64,000 nt of DNA from Hymenobacter aquaticus (GTDB lineage Bacteria > Bacteroidota > Bacteroidia > Cytophagales > Hymenobacteraceae): the NCBI RefSeq assembly GCF_004765605.1, contig NZ_SRLC01000001.1, forward strand, positions 1,922,001 through 1,986,000, given 5' to 3'. The notes beneath the pieces were generated by a model. That model was given only the letters and a program-made list of their open reading frames with translations. It searched no databases and had not been told where the DNA came from. The stretch's first letter is position 1, and each line of letters begins with the position of its first letter. This document shows positions 43,177 through 52,463 of the stretch, one piece after another. Both the position numbers and the translations under genes were made by a program.

Positions 43177-45717
43177 TTACCCCCGGCGCTTGCGCAACGC
43201 CAGGTAATCCAGATAATAGAGCACCTTCACCGACACCGAGTTATTGTGGGGCGTGTTGATGGTGTTGCTCAGGTTGCTGAAGTAGAGCGGGGTAAACTCG
43301 TTGGCCTGAAGGTCGGGGCTGTTGGCGTTTTTCCAGACGATGCTGATCTGGGAGCCGGGCGCAAACCACCACGAGTACACCGCGTCCACGTTGAAGGCGT
43401 TGTAGGTGTTGTCGCGGGAGCGGCGGTAGTCGGCCGGGGTTTCCTCACCGTCGGGCCGCAGCGTGACAAACTCCAGGTAGCGCACGTTGCTGGTGTAGTG
43501 GCGGGTGCGCAGCGTCAGCGACATGCGGTTGGTGAAGGTGTAGGCCACCGACACCACGTTGGACACGGTGCTCACGTGGCGGCGGCCCAGCAGCACCTTA
43601 TCCAGAAACGGCTTGTCCAGCGCCTGCTCCGCGTCGAGGCCGCCGTTCACGTAGCCCAGCTGGTGGGCGCTGCGGCTCCAGTCGAGGTTGTAGCGAAACG
43701 TGAGGTGGTTGTTCACGCGGTAGCGCGGGTACACGCCCAGGCTGTAGCGCACCCGGCGCGGCCGGTCCAGGCGCTCATCGTGGGCGTAATGTTGGATACC
43801 GGCATTCAGGCCCAGGGCCAGCGGCTTGCGGGTGTCGGAGTTCAGAAACGCCACGAAGTCGGTGTTGGCCGGCACGCGCACGAAGTACTCGCCCAACGAC
43901 GTGGTGCGCGGCTCGAAAAAGTCGTGGGTGGTGGCGTTGTACTGCACGTCGTAGCCCACCTGCAGAAAGCTTCTGGTGAAGGTCGTGTTGAAGCCGTGGT
44001 AGACGTACAGGCTCTGGTAGCGGGCGGGCTTGTAGAGCAGCGAATGGCCGATCTGGCCGAAAAAGGCCATGTTGTTCACCTTCCAGAACGGCTGGTACTT
44101 GCGGTAGGCCACGCTCACCGACTGCGTGATGTTGTTGTTGCCGAACAGAATGCCCAAATCGTTGGGGTTGTAAGTATCCGACTCGATGCGGTGGTTTACG
44201 TCCCAGGTGAAGCTGCCGCTGATTTTGCTCAGCCCCAGCGTGTACTTGTAGCCGTCCTGGTCGTTGATGCTCTTATTCTTCCCAAACACCTGCCCCCGCC
44301 GCCGCGAGTACACCAGGCTGCCGTCCAGGCCGTAGGCGTTGTGCTTGTCGTTCAGCCGAAACAGGCCGCCCGTCACGTTGGCGTCGTAGGTGCGGCCCGC
44401 GCGCGTCACGTTGGTGTTGATCAGCGACACGTAGGAGTTGTTCTTCAGGCTCTGGTCGAGCACGACAATGTTGTAGTTGCTCAGCGGCTGGGTCATAAGC
44501 TCACGCTCGGCCCCGGTTTCGGTGTTGCGCACCGTGGCGTACATCGAGTTGCTGACGGCGTTGAACACCCCGATGCCCAGCCCCTTGCGCGTGCGCCCCG
44601 ATACCTTGGTGGCGTTCAGCAGCTGGGTTTCGGCGGGGTTGCGCACCAGCTGCTCGCCCGGGCCGGCCTTCACGTCGTAGAAGCCGATGGGCGTGGCCCC
44701 CACCCGGCGCGAGTAAAACAGGTTGCCCTTGCTGAACAGCTCGGTGCCCTCGGTAAAGAACTGGCGGTTTTCGGCAAACTGCACCTCGAAGGGCGACAGG
44801 TTCAGCACCTGGTTGTCGCTCTGCACCTGCCCGAAGTCGGGCACCAGCGTGGCATCCAGGGTGAAGCTTTCGTTGATGCCCCACTTCACGTCGGCCCCGC
44901 CGTTGAGGCTCGTGGTGGTGCGGCGCGTACCCTCGGCGCTCAGCGGGTTGTGGTTCACGTAGCTGCTCACGTAGGGCGTCAGCGACAGGCGCAGCGGGGG
45001 CTGCACGTCCCGGATGCCGCGCAACTCACCCCACTGGTTCACGAAGCCGTTCACGGCGGGCTTCACCTCGTTCCAGAAAAACTGGGCGTTGTCGCGCTTG
45101 CGCTGCCTAGCAAAGTTGAGCCCCCAGAGCTGCTCGGACGCCTTGCTGAACCGAATGGCCGAGTACGGAATCCGCATTTCGGCGTACCAGTCGGTGCCCC
45201 GGATGCTGGTGCGGGCATCCCACACGGCGTTCCAGTTGAAATCTTCGCCCCCGGCCGGCGAGTAGCGCGCGTCGTACTGCACGCCGGCCGGCGTCACGCC
45301 GAAGTTGTAGCCGTTGAGCTGGTCGTGGTAGGTGTCGAGGAAGATGCAGAACAGGTCGGAGTTGCCAAACTTGTCCCGGGCCGTCATTTCGCGCAGAATC
45401 GAGTCGGGCGACACGTCGTGCAGGATGGCGCCCACGTAGAGGCTGGCGTCGTCGTAGAGCACGCGCACTTCGGTGCGGTGCCGCTCGGGCACGCCGGGGT
45501 TGGGCCGCTGCTGCACGAAGTCGGAAGCCACGGGCGCCTGCTGCCACGCGGCCTCGTCGAGCACCCCATCCAGCCGGATGGCCCCGGTGAGGCGCACGGC
45601 CTGGAGCTGGCGCTTGGGCGCGGCCGTGGCCGGCGCGGTCTGGGCCCGGGATGCCGCCGGACCAGCGCTGAACAAAGCCAGCAGCAGCAGGAAACGAAGC
45701 GGAGCAGTGAACGGCAT
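43177..45717 (-). CDS. DUF5916 outer-membrane protein with CBM9-like domain
   Basis: An 846-residue protein with a signal peptide (FLLLLALFSAGPAASRAQ). Residues ~40-235 form a carbohydrate-binding family 9-like sandwich (AIRLDGVLDEAAWQQAP, RVLYDDASLYVGAILHD). The DUF5916 region follows, about 600 residues of alternating beta strands (FAENRQFFTEGTELF, NLFYSRRVG) that should form a barrel in the outer membrane, ending in a Tyr/Leu-rich strand. Function in the family is unknown; links to peptidase or glycan handling are guesses. It probably once headed the small pseudogene that now lies beyond the IS. Confidence 0.88.
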   Translation of the reverse strand: MPFTAPLRFLLLLALFSAGPAASRAQTAPATAAPKRQLQAVRLTGAIRLDGVLDEAAWQQAPVASDFVQQRPNPGVPERHRTEVRVLYDDASLYVGAILHDVSPDSILREMTARDKFGNSDLFCIFLDTYHDQLNGYNFGVTPAGVQYDARYSPAGGEDFNWNAVWDARTSIRGTDWYAEMRIPYSAIRFSKASEQLWGLNFARQRKRDNAQFFWNEVKPAVNGFVNQWGELRGIRDVQPPLRLSLTPYVSSYVNHNPLSAEGTRRTTTSLNGGADVKWGINESFTLDATLVPDFGQVQSDNQVLNLSPFEVQFAENRQFFTEGTELFSKGNLFYSRRVGATPIGFYDVKAGPGEQLVRNPAETQLLNATKVSGRTRKGLGIGVFNAVSNSMYATVRNTETGAERELMTQPLSNYNIVVLDQSLKNNSYVSLINTNVTRAGRTYDANVTGGLFRLNDKHNAYGLDGSLVYSRRRGQVFGKNKSINDQDGYKYTLGLSKISGSFTWDVNHRIESDTYNPNDLGILFGNNNITQSVSVAYRKYQPFWKVNNMAFFGQIGHSLLYKPARYQSLYVYHGFNTTFTRSFLQVGYDVQYNATTHDFFEPRTTSLGEYFVRVPANTDFVAFLNSDTRKPLALGLNAGIQHYAHDERLDRPRRVRYSLGVYPRYRVNNHLTFRYNLDWSRSAHQLGYVNGGLDAEQALDKPFLDKVLLGRRHVSTVSNVVSVAYTFTNRMSLTLRTRHYTSNVRYLEFVTLRPDGEETPADYRRSRDNTYNAFNVDAVYSWWFAPGSQISIVWKNANSPDLQANEFTPLYFSNLSNTINTPHNNSVSVKVLYYLDYLALRKRRG

Positions 45718-46014
45718 AGCGAAAGGGATTTGGGGCAGAAAAAAAGGGCAAAGCGAAGCCGGGCAGCCGAAAAAGCGGCGCTACGCGGGCAGGCAGAAAT
45801 GAAGGACCGGCGGCGGGCTGGCAGCACGGGGCCGCGGCAACCACAAGGCGGGCGGGGTGCTCCCCCGGGCGGGGCCGGCAGTTAGCAGGGATTGGTAAGC
45901 GTAGACACCGCGCTACTTTGGGAAGGTTACGGTCTACCCCAAATTATTTTTTCCGGCCGCCCGCAGTACGCCCTGTTCCGGGCAGGCAGGCAGCAAGCGG
46001 TGCCCCAGCACCAG

Positions 46015-46145
46015 CCTAACAAATTTTCACGCGTGCTGAAAAATTGTTAGGTAGTGGGTGACCTAACAGCTTTTCGCGCGGGCTGAAAAATTGTTAGGTA
46101 GTGGGCAACCTAACGGTTTTTCAGGCGGGACGAAAAACCGTTAGG
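46015..46145. repeat. Three tandem 47-bp hairpin repeats
   Basis: Units at 46015-46051, 46062-46098 and 46109-46145: each is a 37-base hairpin starting CCTAAC and ending GTTAGG, with internal TTTTC/GAAAA pairing. They are followed by 10-base spacers beginning TAGTGG. Period is exactly 47. Stem changes in unit 3 are compensated (GGTTTTTC with GAAAAACC), so structure seems kept. Function unknown. The rest of the 45718-46257 gap shows no gene. Confidence 0.88.
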
Positions 46146-46169
46146 TAGTGGCCACTGGCCAGGCGCTAA

Positions 46170-46212
46170 AAGCAAAAAGTCGTGAGGCCCTTGCGGGTCC
46201 CACGACTTTTCG
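46170..46212 (-). terminator. Terminator hairpin after the 45-residue protein gene
   Basis: AAAAAGTCGTG pairs with CACGACTTTT, with GGCCC/GGGTCC inside. It lies 46 bases past the stop codon of the small gene at 46258 and has a T run on the minus strand. Confidence 0.75.
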
Positions 46213-46257
46213 TCTCCGGCGCCGGCCGGGCAGCCAGCCGTGATAGTAAGCGGCCGT

Positions 46258-46395
46258 TTACTTGCCGTCGAAGAAGAGGTTATACAGAATCCAGAGCACC
46301 GAGAGGATGGCCATGGCGTACCAGCCCCACTTGCTGTAGTTGTCTTCGGGCACGTCGTCCCGCTTCGGGCGCATTTTTAAGCCGGGAATGTTCAT
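46258..46395 (-). CDS. 45-residue single-span membrane protein
   Basis: ATG 46395 to TAA 46258 encodes 45 residues: a charged N terminus (MNIPGLKMRPKRDDVPEDNY) and one hydrophobic span, WYAMAILSVLWILYNLFF, ending DGK. Positive charge before the span suggests an inner-membrane protein with a cytoplasmic N terminus. The following terminator supports a real gene. Small proteins like this are common in Bacteroidota, but I know no function. Confidence 0.7.
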   Translation of the reverse strand: MNIPGLKMRPKRDDVPEDNYSKWGWYAMAILSVLWILYNLFFDGK

Positions 46396-46770
46396 AGCAG
46401 CTCGCAGTATAAGAAGTCGGATACCTTATATACGTAGCCGGAGAAGCAGATTGTTCCCGGAATGCCGCTTGCCTCTGGGCGGACGCGCAGCACCGGGACC
46501 TGCGGGTGCCGCGGGCCCGCCACAGATATTTTCACAAAATCACAACACCCTATAGTGCAAACAGTAACAGAATTTTCTTACTATTGAGAACTGCTATTTC
46601 CGATCCTACCACACCTCTATTGCACCCCGTTTTAGTTTCCGCCTGGCCGCGAAGTATCGGTACGGCGGGACGCTGCGGCAGAAGCTCATTTCTGCCCCGG
46701 CACTTATTGGGAGCAACAAATCCTCTGATAGCCCATTTTAAAGTGGAAGAGGTGCTAATCATTTTTTTAT
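46396..46770. other. Divergent intergenic region, 375 bases
   Basis: It lies between the small membrane protein gene and the lipoprotein gene and must hold both promoters. The right half is AT-rich (AATCATTTTTTTATATGCG at its end). I see no RNA gene or strong hairpin. Confidence 0.5.
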
Positions 46771-47241
46771 ATGCGTAAGCTTACTACAACCCTCAGCATG
46801 CTGAGCGTAGCCGCCACCCTACTGCTGGGAGCCTGCGAAAGCCAGTCTGTGCAACCCAAACCGGCTTCGTATTCCAGCTCCATCCCGCAGAACCGCAAGG
46901 TGATTCACTACGCCGAGTGGGATGAGTGGGGTCATGCCTCGGCCAACTGCGGCGGGTGGGGACTGTGCAACTACTGGGACTGCTGGTTCTGCGAAGTTCC
47001 CCGCACGGCCACGCACAAGGGCACCGTGGAGTATGATGACCTGACCAACGAAGGCAACCTGATTATTGCCCTGAACCCAACCCAGGAAATTGAAGCCAAG
47101 GCCATTGCGGAGAAATGGGTTTTCTACGTCGACAAAGACATTGACAACACCAATTCCCGGCTGCACGCGGGCAAATATGCCTTCGACCCGAGCGTCGGGG
47201 AATCGGGCGGCTACATCATTCCCATCACCATCAAGAAGTAA
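46771..47241 (+). CDS. Hypothetical lipoprotein with Trp/Cys-rich centre
   Basis: A 156-residue protein with a lipobox (TLLLGACES; lipidated Cys near 23). After a Ser/Pro linker comes a cluster CGGWGLCNYWDCWFCE holding four cysteines and many aromatics, then a beta-rich tail (GTVEYDDLTNEGNLIIAL, EKWVFYVDKDI). The cysteines could form disulfides in the periplasm or bind metal. I recognise no family. It ends before a perfect bidirectional terminator. Confidence 0.75.
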   Translation: MRKLTTTLSMLSVAATLLLGACESQSVQPKPASYSSSIPQNRKVIHYAEWDEWGHASANCGGWGLCNYWDCWFCEVPRTATHKGTVEYDDLTNEGNLIIALNPTQEIEAKAIAEKWVFYVDKDIDNTNSRLHAGKYAFDPSVGESGGYIIPITIKK

Positions 47242-47255
47242 CGGAACGAAAACCC

Positions 47256-47314
47256 GGCGAATACGAAAAGAGGCAGAAATCCGGGTCGGATTTCTGCCTC
47301 TTTTCGTATTCGCC
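47256..47314. terminator. Bidirectional terminator with perfect 27-bp stem
   Basis: Bases 47256-47282 and 47288-47314 are exact reverse complements around the loop GGGTC. The core AAAAGAGGCAGAAATCC / GGATTTCTGCCTCTTTT separates the convergent lipoprotein and 97-residue protein genes. Confidence 0.92.
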
Positions 47315-47323
47315 GAAGCCGCC

Positions 47324-47617
47324 CTAGGCGGGCACGGTTTCTTCCAGCAGCGCGGCCAGCTCCAGCTCCTCCACATCGGGCACGGGGGCAAAGCGGCTTT
47401 CGTGGAAGTTGGCCTCCGGAAAGCCCGGCGCCACCTCCGCGTTGCTGATTTCGGCCAGCGTGATGCCAAAGCCTTTGTGTGTGTCATACAAGCCGCGCAC
47501 CGTGTAAATCGGGCCGCGCTTGGGCGTCTGAATGTTCGGGTTCTGCAGCAGCAGCAGCATAAAGTCGTCGTTGGTGCACACCACCGGCTGACCAACGTGA
47601 AACAAAGGGGCTTTCAT
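47324..47617 (-). CDS. Hypothetical protein, 97 residues
   Basis: From ATG 47617: MKAPLFHVGQPVVCTNDDF, GPIYTVRGLYDTH, and an acidic C terminus VEELELAALLEETVPA. The pattern (short beta-rich, VGQPVVC..., YTVRGLY) looks like an SH3-like small fold found in many Bacteroidota genomes. No signal peptide. Function unknown. It follows the LRR-kinase gene on the opposite side of a 101-base gap and may be separately transcribed. Confidence 0.7.
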   Translation of the reverse strand: MKAPLFHVGQPVVCTNDDFMLLLLQNPNIQTPKRGPIYTVRGLYDTHKGFGITLAEISNAEVAPGFPEANFHESRFAPVPDVEELELAALLEETVPA

Positions 47618-47718
47618 GGGGGCAAAGATACGGCAAACGACAAGGACCACGAAGCGCCAAGCGCCGCCCAATTACAGGCCAAGCCGCTGGCTGCCCGGTG
47701 GCCGCGCCGGCCTGGCCC

Positions 47719-49032
47719 TTAAGCGGCCGCCAACGCCGCCATGATTTCGCCAAATTGAGGCCGTTCGCCCACCGGCCGCCCGCAGCGCCGTTGCAGCTCC
47801 CACAGCGCCCGGGTTTCTTCGGGGGCGGCCGCGCAGTACGTCAGCAGCTCTTCCAGCAGGCAGCCGAAGGCCCGCACTTCCAGCTGTTGCAGTGCCCGGG
47901 CAAGGGCCGCGGCGGCGGGGTCGAAGAAGCTGGCGGCCCCGAAGTCGCTGAGCAGGGCCGCGCCGGTGGGCGTGGTCAGGATGTTGTGGGCGTACAAGTC
48001 GCCGTGCAGGATGCCGCGCCGGTGCAGGTGCTCGGCCGCCGAGGCAATGCCGCGCGCGATGCGCAGCACCGCTTCCAGACTAAACCGGGTGCCGGGGGCG
48101 TACACGTCGCGGGTGCAGGTGTCGAAGCTGGGCGGCCCGGCCAGAATCCGGAAATCGGGCGGGATGAGCGCCAGCACCAGGGCTTCGGCCCCGGCCGGGT
48201 GCCCGGTTATCTTGCCCTCCACCGTCGTCAGGCTCGGATGCGCGCCGGCGCTGATGCAGGCCACCATTTCGCTGTGGGGCAGTCCGTCGCTGGTGACGGC
48301 CCCTTTGAACACTTTCACGGCCACCTCCCGAGGCGGGACACCATCCTCAGGCTGCCAGCGGGCCTGCGAAATCACGCCCGAGGCGCCTTGCCCCAGCTCC
48401 CGGCCCAGGCTCAGCTCGGGCCAGGCAATGGGGCGAATGGGGTGCCGGGCTTCGGCGGCGGCTTCGGCGGCGGCACTGAACGGGTTGCCGGCGTAGGCCA
48501 GCCACGTCAGGCGGGGCAACGCCAGCAGCCAGGCCGGCAGCTCGGCGAGGCGGTTGGCGGCCAGGCGCAGCAGCTCCAGGCTGGTGCAGTGGCGCAGGGT
48601 TTCGGGCAGGGCCGTGAGCTGGTTGCCGGCCAGCATCAGCTTTTGCAGCTGCCGACACTCCCCGATTTCGGCGGGCAGCTCTTGCAGCTGGTTGTCGGTC
48701 AGAATCAGCCAGCGCAGCTGCGGGGGCAGCGCGGCCCCCGGCAGCGTCCGGATCTGGTTGGCCTTGAAGCCCACCATGCGCAGCTGCCGGCACTGACCCA
48801 GCACGGCGGGCACCTCGGTAAAGCGGTTATCGGAGCAGAACAGGATGCGCAGCTTGCTGAGCCGGGGCAAATCGGCGGGCAGGGCCGCGAGCTGGTTGCC
48901 AGTCAGGTTCAGGACTTCCAGCGTGTCGGCCAGGGTGAAAATCTCGCGGGGAAATTCGGTGAGGCCGCAGGAAAGGTCGAGGCGGGTGGCGCCGGCCAAC
49001 GCGCCGCTGCGCAGCTGTTCGAGGGTGTGCAT
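47719..49032 (-). CDS. Leucine-rich-repeat protein kinase
   Basis: A 437-residue soluble protein from ATG 49032. Residues ~15-205 are about eight leucine-rich repeats (LEVLNLTGNQLAALP, LRWLILTDNQLQELP, LQKLMLAGNQLTALP). A eukaryotic-like kinase domain follows: LGQGASGVISQARW (glycine loop), VAVKVFKG (Lys), HGDLYAHNI (catalytic loop with HGD in place of HRD) and LSDFGAAS (DFG). The activation segment is short, with no APE motif evident. It is predicted to be active, but its substrate is unknown. LRR-kinase fusions without a membrane span are rare in bacteria outside a few lineages. No phosphatase is adjacent. Confidence 0.9.
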   Translation of the reverse strand: MHTLEQLRSGALAGATRLDLSCGLTEFPREIFTLADTLEVLNLTGNQLAALPADLPRLSKLRILFCSDNRFTEVPAVLGQCRQLRMVGFKANQIRTLPGAALPPQLRWLILTDNQLQELPAEIGECRQLQKLMLAGNQLTALPETLRHCTSLELLRLAANRLAELPAWLLALPRLTWLAYAGNPFSAAAEAAAEARHPIRPIAWPELSLGRELGQGASGVISQARWQPEDGVPPREVAVKVFKGAVTSDGLPHSEMVACISAGAHPSLTTVEGKITGHPAGAEALVLALIPPDFRILAGPPSFDTCTRDVYAPGTRFSLEAVLRIARGIASAAEHLHRRGILHGDLYAHNILTTPTGAALLSDFGAASFFDPAAAALARALQQLEVRAFGCLLEELLTYCAAAPEETRALWELQRRCGRPVGERPQFGEIMAALAAA

Positions 49033-49062
49033 GCGGGCAAAGGTCGGCAAGGAGGAGCAGAA

Positions 49063-49193
49063 CCCCACCCCTCCCCAACCCCTCCCCTCTGGGAGAGGGG
49101 CTTATGTTAGCTCTACAATGGCTGCAACGATGTCATTGCCAAAGTAAAATAAGCCCCTCTCCCGGAGGGGAGGGGTTGGGGAGGGGTGCCCGC
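49063..49193. repeat. Inverted repeat of GGAGGGG/GGGAGAGGGG type
   Basis: CCCCACCCCTCCCCAACCCC..GAGAGGGGCTTAT on the left is mirrored by ATAAGCCCCTCTC..GGTTGGGGAGGGG on the right, with a ~50-base middle. It is related in style to 4048-4197 and lies between the divergent LRR-kinase and M3 peptidase genes. Confidence 0.75.
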
Positions 49194-49259
49194 GCAACCC
49201 TCCCCAACTTTCCGTGTTATCTTCCGAAGTACATTCCTCACCCGACCGGCCTTTTGCCC

Positions 49260-51485
49260 ATGCCCAAACTCTCTGCTTCCGGTAAGTTTTTACTGGCCAA
49301 TTCCTTTCTAACTCTCAGCCTGGCTGCTTTTGTGAATCCTACTTCCAGCGTTGCCCAAACTCCGGCCACCGCATCGGCGGCGGCGACTAACCCGCTGCTG
49401 ATGGCCTGGCAGGGCCCCTACGGCGGCGTGCCGCCCTTCGATAAGGTGCAGGCCAACCAGTTCAAGCCGGCCCTCGAAGCCGGCATGGCCCAGAACCTGG
49501 CCGAAATCCAGGCTATTGCCACCAGCAAGGAGGCGCCGACCTTCGACAACACCATTGCCGCCCTGGAGCGGGCCGGCCAGCGCCTCGACGAGGTGCAGAC
49601 CATCTACGGCATCTGGTCGGGCACGCTGAGCACGCCCGACATCCAGGCCATTCAGCGGGAAATGGCCCCGCGCATGGCCGCTTTCGGCGACCAGATCAAC
49701 CAGAACGAAGCCCTGTTCAAGCGCATTGAGGCGGTGTACAACTCGCCCGAGAAGAAAAAGCTGACGCCCGAGCAGCAGCGCCTCACCTGGATTTACTACA
49801 ACAACTTCGTGCGCTCCGGGGCCAAGCTCGACGCCCCGGCCAAGGCCCGGCTGTCGGCCATCAACCAGCAGCTGGCGGGCCTGTTCACACGCTTCAGCCA
49901 GAACGTGCTGGCCGACGAAACCGACTCGGTGCTGGTGCTCAAAACGCCCGCCGACCTGGGTGGCCTCTCCGCCTCATTGCAGGCCGATGCTGCCGCGGCT
50001 GCCACCAGCCGCAAGATTGCCGGGGCCGCCGGGGTCATCACCAACACCCGCTCCAGCGTGGAGCCCTTCCTGACCTACTCCGACCAGCGCAAGCTGCGCG
50101 AGAAGGCCTGGCGCATGTTCTACAACCGCGGCGACAACGGCGGGGCCCACGACAACAACGCCATTATCAGCGAGATTCTGCAGCTGCGGGCCGAGCGGGC
50201 CAAGCTGCTGGGCTACAAAACCCACGCCCACTGGCGCCTCGACAACACGATGGCCAAAACGCCCGAGGCGGCTATGGCCCTGATGGAGCAGGTCTGGACG
50301 CCGGCCGTGGCCCGGGTGAAGGAGGAAGTGGCCGACATGCAGGCTCTGGCCCGCAAGGAAGGCGCCGGCGCCACCTTCACCATTGAGCCCTGGGACTACC
50401 GCTACTACGCCGAGAAGGTGCGCAAGCAGCGCTACGACCTCGACCAGAACGAGGTGAAGCAGTACCTGCAGCTGGATAAGATGCGGGAAGGCATGTTCTG
50501 GGTGGCCGGCGAGCTGTTTAACTTCTCGTTCGCGCCCGTGACCAACGTGCCCGTCTACCACCCCGACGTGAAGGTGTGGGAAATCAAGGACAAGACTTCG
50601 GGCAAGCACGTGGGCCTGTGGTATTTCGACCCCTACGCCCGGCCCGGCAAACGCTCGGGGGCCTGGATGAACGCCTACCGCAACCAGGAGCGCATGAACG
50701 GCGAGGTGACGACCATCGTGTCGAACAACTCCAACTTCGTGAAGGGCAAGGACGGGGAGCCCACCCTCATTTCCTGGACCGACGCCACCACCCTGTTCCA
50801 CGAGTTTGGCCACGCCCTGCACGGGCTGTCGTCGAACGTGACCTACCCCACCCTTTCGGGCACCAGCGTGGTGCGCGACTACGTGGAGTTCCCGTCGCAG
50901 CTGCTCGAAAACTGGCTGCCCACGCCCCAGGTGCTCAACCGCTTTGCCCTGCACTACCAGACCGGCAAGCCGATTCCGCAGGCGCTGGTCGACCGGATTG
51001 AGAAGGCCTCGACCTTCAACCAGGGCTTCGAAACCACCGAGTTCCTGGCCAGCGCCCTGATTGACATGAAGCTGCACCTGGCCGGCTCGCAGAAGATTGA
51101 CGCCGACAAGTTTGAGCGCGAAACCCTGGCCCAAATGGGCATGCCCCGCGAAATCGTGATGCGCCACCGCACCCCGCAGTTTTCGCACGTATTTTCCTCG
51201 GATGGCTACTCGGCCGGCTACTACAGCTACCTGTGGTCGGTGGTGCTGGCTTCGGATGCCTACTCGGCCTTTACCGAAGCCGGCGGCCCCTACGACAAAG
51301 CCGTGGGCCAGCGCCTGACCCAGAACGTCTTCTCCGTGGGCAACACCATCGACCCGGCCGACGGTTACCGCAAGTTCCGGGGCCGCGACCCGAAAATCGA
51401 CGCCCTGATGAAGGAGCGCGGCTTCCCGCTGAAAACGGCGGCCAAACCGGCGCCCGCGAAAAAGGCACCGGCCAAGAAAAGCTAA
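49260..51485 (+). CDS. dcp: M3-family metallopeptidase (dipeptidyl carboxypeptidase type)
   Basis: A 741-residue zinc peptidase of the thimet oligopeptidase/Dcp group. From ATG 49260 there is a signal peptide (LANSFLTLSLAAFVNPTSSVAQ, cited as LANSFLTLSLAAF then SVAQ), so it is periplasmic or surface. The zinc site LFHEFGHALHGL is near 512, and a further Glu ligand is downstream in the family's helix (RDYVEFPSQLLENW). The C terminus has an unusual Ala/Lys/Pro-rich tail (AKPAPAKKAPAKKS). It probably degrades short peptides, removing C-terminal dipeptides. Confidence 0.93.
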   Translation: MPKLSASGKFLLANSFLTLSLAAFVNPTSSVAQTPATASAAATNPLLMAWQGPYGGVPPFDKVQANQFKPALEAGMAQNLAEIQAIATSKEAPTFDNTIAALERAGQRLDEVQTIYGIWSGTLSTPDIQAIQREMAPRMAAFGDQINQNEALFKRIEAVYNSPEKKKLTPEQQRLTWIYYNNFVRSGAKLDAPAKARLSAINQQLAGLFTRFSQNVLADETDSVLVLKTPADLGGLSASLQADAAAAATSRKIAGAAGVITNTRSSVEPFLTYSDQRKLREKAWRMFYNRGDNGGAHDNNAIISEILQLRAERAKLLGYKTHAHWRLDNTMAKTPEAAMALMEQVWTPAVARVKEEVADMQALARKEGAGATFTIEPWDYRYYAEKVRKQRYDLDQNEVKQYLQLDKMREGMFWVAGELFNFSFAPVTNVPVYHPDVKVWEIKDKTSGKHVGLWYFDPYARPGKRSGAWMNAYRNQERMNGEVTTIVSNNSNFVKGKDGEPTLISWTDATTLFHEFGHALHGLSSNVTYPTLSGTSVVRDYVEFPSQLLENWLPTPQVLNRFALHYQTGKPIPQALVDRIEKASTFNQGFETTEFLASALIDMKLHLAGSQKIDADKFERETLAQMGMPREIVMRHRTPQFSHVFSSDGYSAGYYSYLWSVVLASDAYSAFTEAGGPYDKAVGQRLTQNVFSVGNTIDPADGYRKFRGRDPKIDALMKERGFPLKTAAKPAPAKKAPAKKS

Positions 51486-51510
51486 GCTTTTCGGCTAAAC
51501 GGCCCAATAG

Positions 51511-51610
51511 AACGTCATTCCGAGCGCAGTCGAGGAATCTCACGTGGCATCATTTGATTCGTAATCAGATGCCAGCACGCGAGATTCCTCGGCAAGCTCG
51601 GAATGACGTT
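51511..51610. repeat. Palindromic ~100-bp repeat (copy B)
   Basis: AACGTCATTCCGAGC...GAGGAATCTCACGTG is mirrored by CACGCGAGATTCCTC...GCTCGGAATGACGTT. Same family as 10615-10777 and 62825-62921. It lies between the convergent peptidase and response-regulator genes and may end both transcripts. Confidence 0.82.
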
Positions 51611-51635
51611 TTGATTTATACTCGGTTCGACTTGC

Positions 51636-52304
51636 TTACTCCGGCAGCAGGCCGTGCTGGGCGGCGTAGACGACCAGTCCGGCCGAGTTGGGGGCACCGG
51701 TTTTTTCCAGCAGGTTCTGGCGGTGGCCTTCCACGGTGCGCCGGCTCAGAAACAGCTCGTCGGCAATTTCGGCGGCCTTGCGGCCCTGGCAGATGCGGTG
51801 CAGCACTTCCAGCTCCCGGGGCGTGAGCTGCACGAGGAGGGGCAGCGTGGTGGGCTGCTGCCGGGTGGGCTGCTGCACGGCCCGCATCAGGGCCCGCGAA
51901 ATGCTGGGCGTGAAGTGGTGGCCCGTCAGCAGCACGGCTTCGAGGGCCTCGCGCAGCAGCTCCTGGTCGGAGTCTTTGGGCAGGTAGCTGCGCACGCCGA
52001 GCTTCATCATCTGGGTGATAAACTTATCGGCCGAAAACATCGACAGCACAATGATTTTCAGGTCGGGAAACTCGGCCAGCAGCAGGCGGGTGGCCTCGGC
52101 CCCGTCTACTTCCGGCATCTGCAGATCCAGCAGCAGCACGTCGGGCAGGCGCTGCCGGCACTGGGCGAGCAGCTCGGCAAACGTGGCCGCCTCCACCACG
52201 GTTTCCACGTAGGGCAACGACTGCAGAATGTAGCGCAGCCCCTGACGGAACAGGGCGTGGTCGTCGAGCAACGCAACGTGAACCGGACCCGGAATAGCAG
52301 CCAT
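51636..52304 (-). CDS. NarL/LuxR-family response regulator
   Basis: A 222-residue two-domain regulator from ATG 52304. The receiver has VALLDDHALFRQGL (acidic pocket), LLLDLQMPEVDG (phosphorylated Asp near 60), and KDSDQ for the conserved Lys. The LuxR HTH is at the C terminus: LTPRELEVLHRICQGRKAAEIADEL and SRRTVEGHRQNLLEKTG (in parts). It is the natural partner of the HisKA_3 kinase gene 160 bases upstream on the same strand. Confidence 0.93.
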   Translation of the reverse strand: MAAIPGPVHVALLDDHALFRQGLRYILQSLPYVETVVEAATFAELLAQCRQRLPDVLLLDLQMPEVDGAEATRLLLAEFPDLKIIVLSMFSADKFITQMMKLGVRSYLPKDSDQELLREALEAVLLTGHHFTPSISRALMRAVQQPTRQQPTTLPLLVQLTPRELEVLHRICQGRKAAEIADELFLSRRTVEGHRQNLLEKTGAPNSAGLVVYAAQHGLLPE

Positions 52305-52463
52305 AGCACCTGAATAGTTGATAGGAAAAATAGATACCCCGGCACGCCGGGCCAAGTACAATACTAGCACAACAATTCGGCACTAGCTAGAGCCCGCGCC
52401 CAGAACCATCCGCCGCCGGATCCGGGGCCTTAGCGTTCCGCTTGCCGAAGGCGCCCCACCGGT

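Noticed and set aside
46015..46145. Considered as a small CRISPR array
   Set aside because: Spacers are only 10 bases and nearly alike, the repeats are strong hairpins, and no cas gene is in the window.
46396..46770. Checked for SRP RNA, 6S RNA or a riboswitch in the divergent gap
   Set aside because: No conserved SRP tetraloop motif or long bulged hairpin could be seen by eye.
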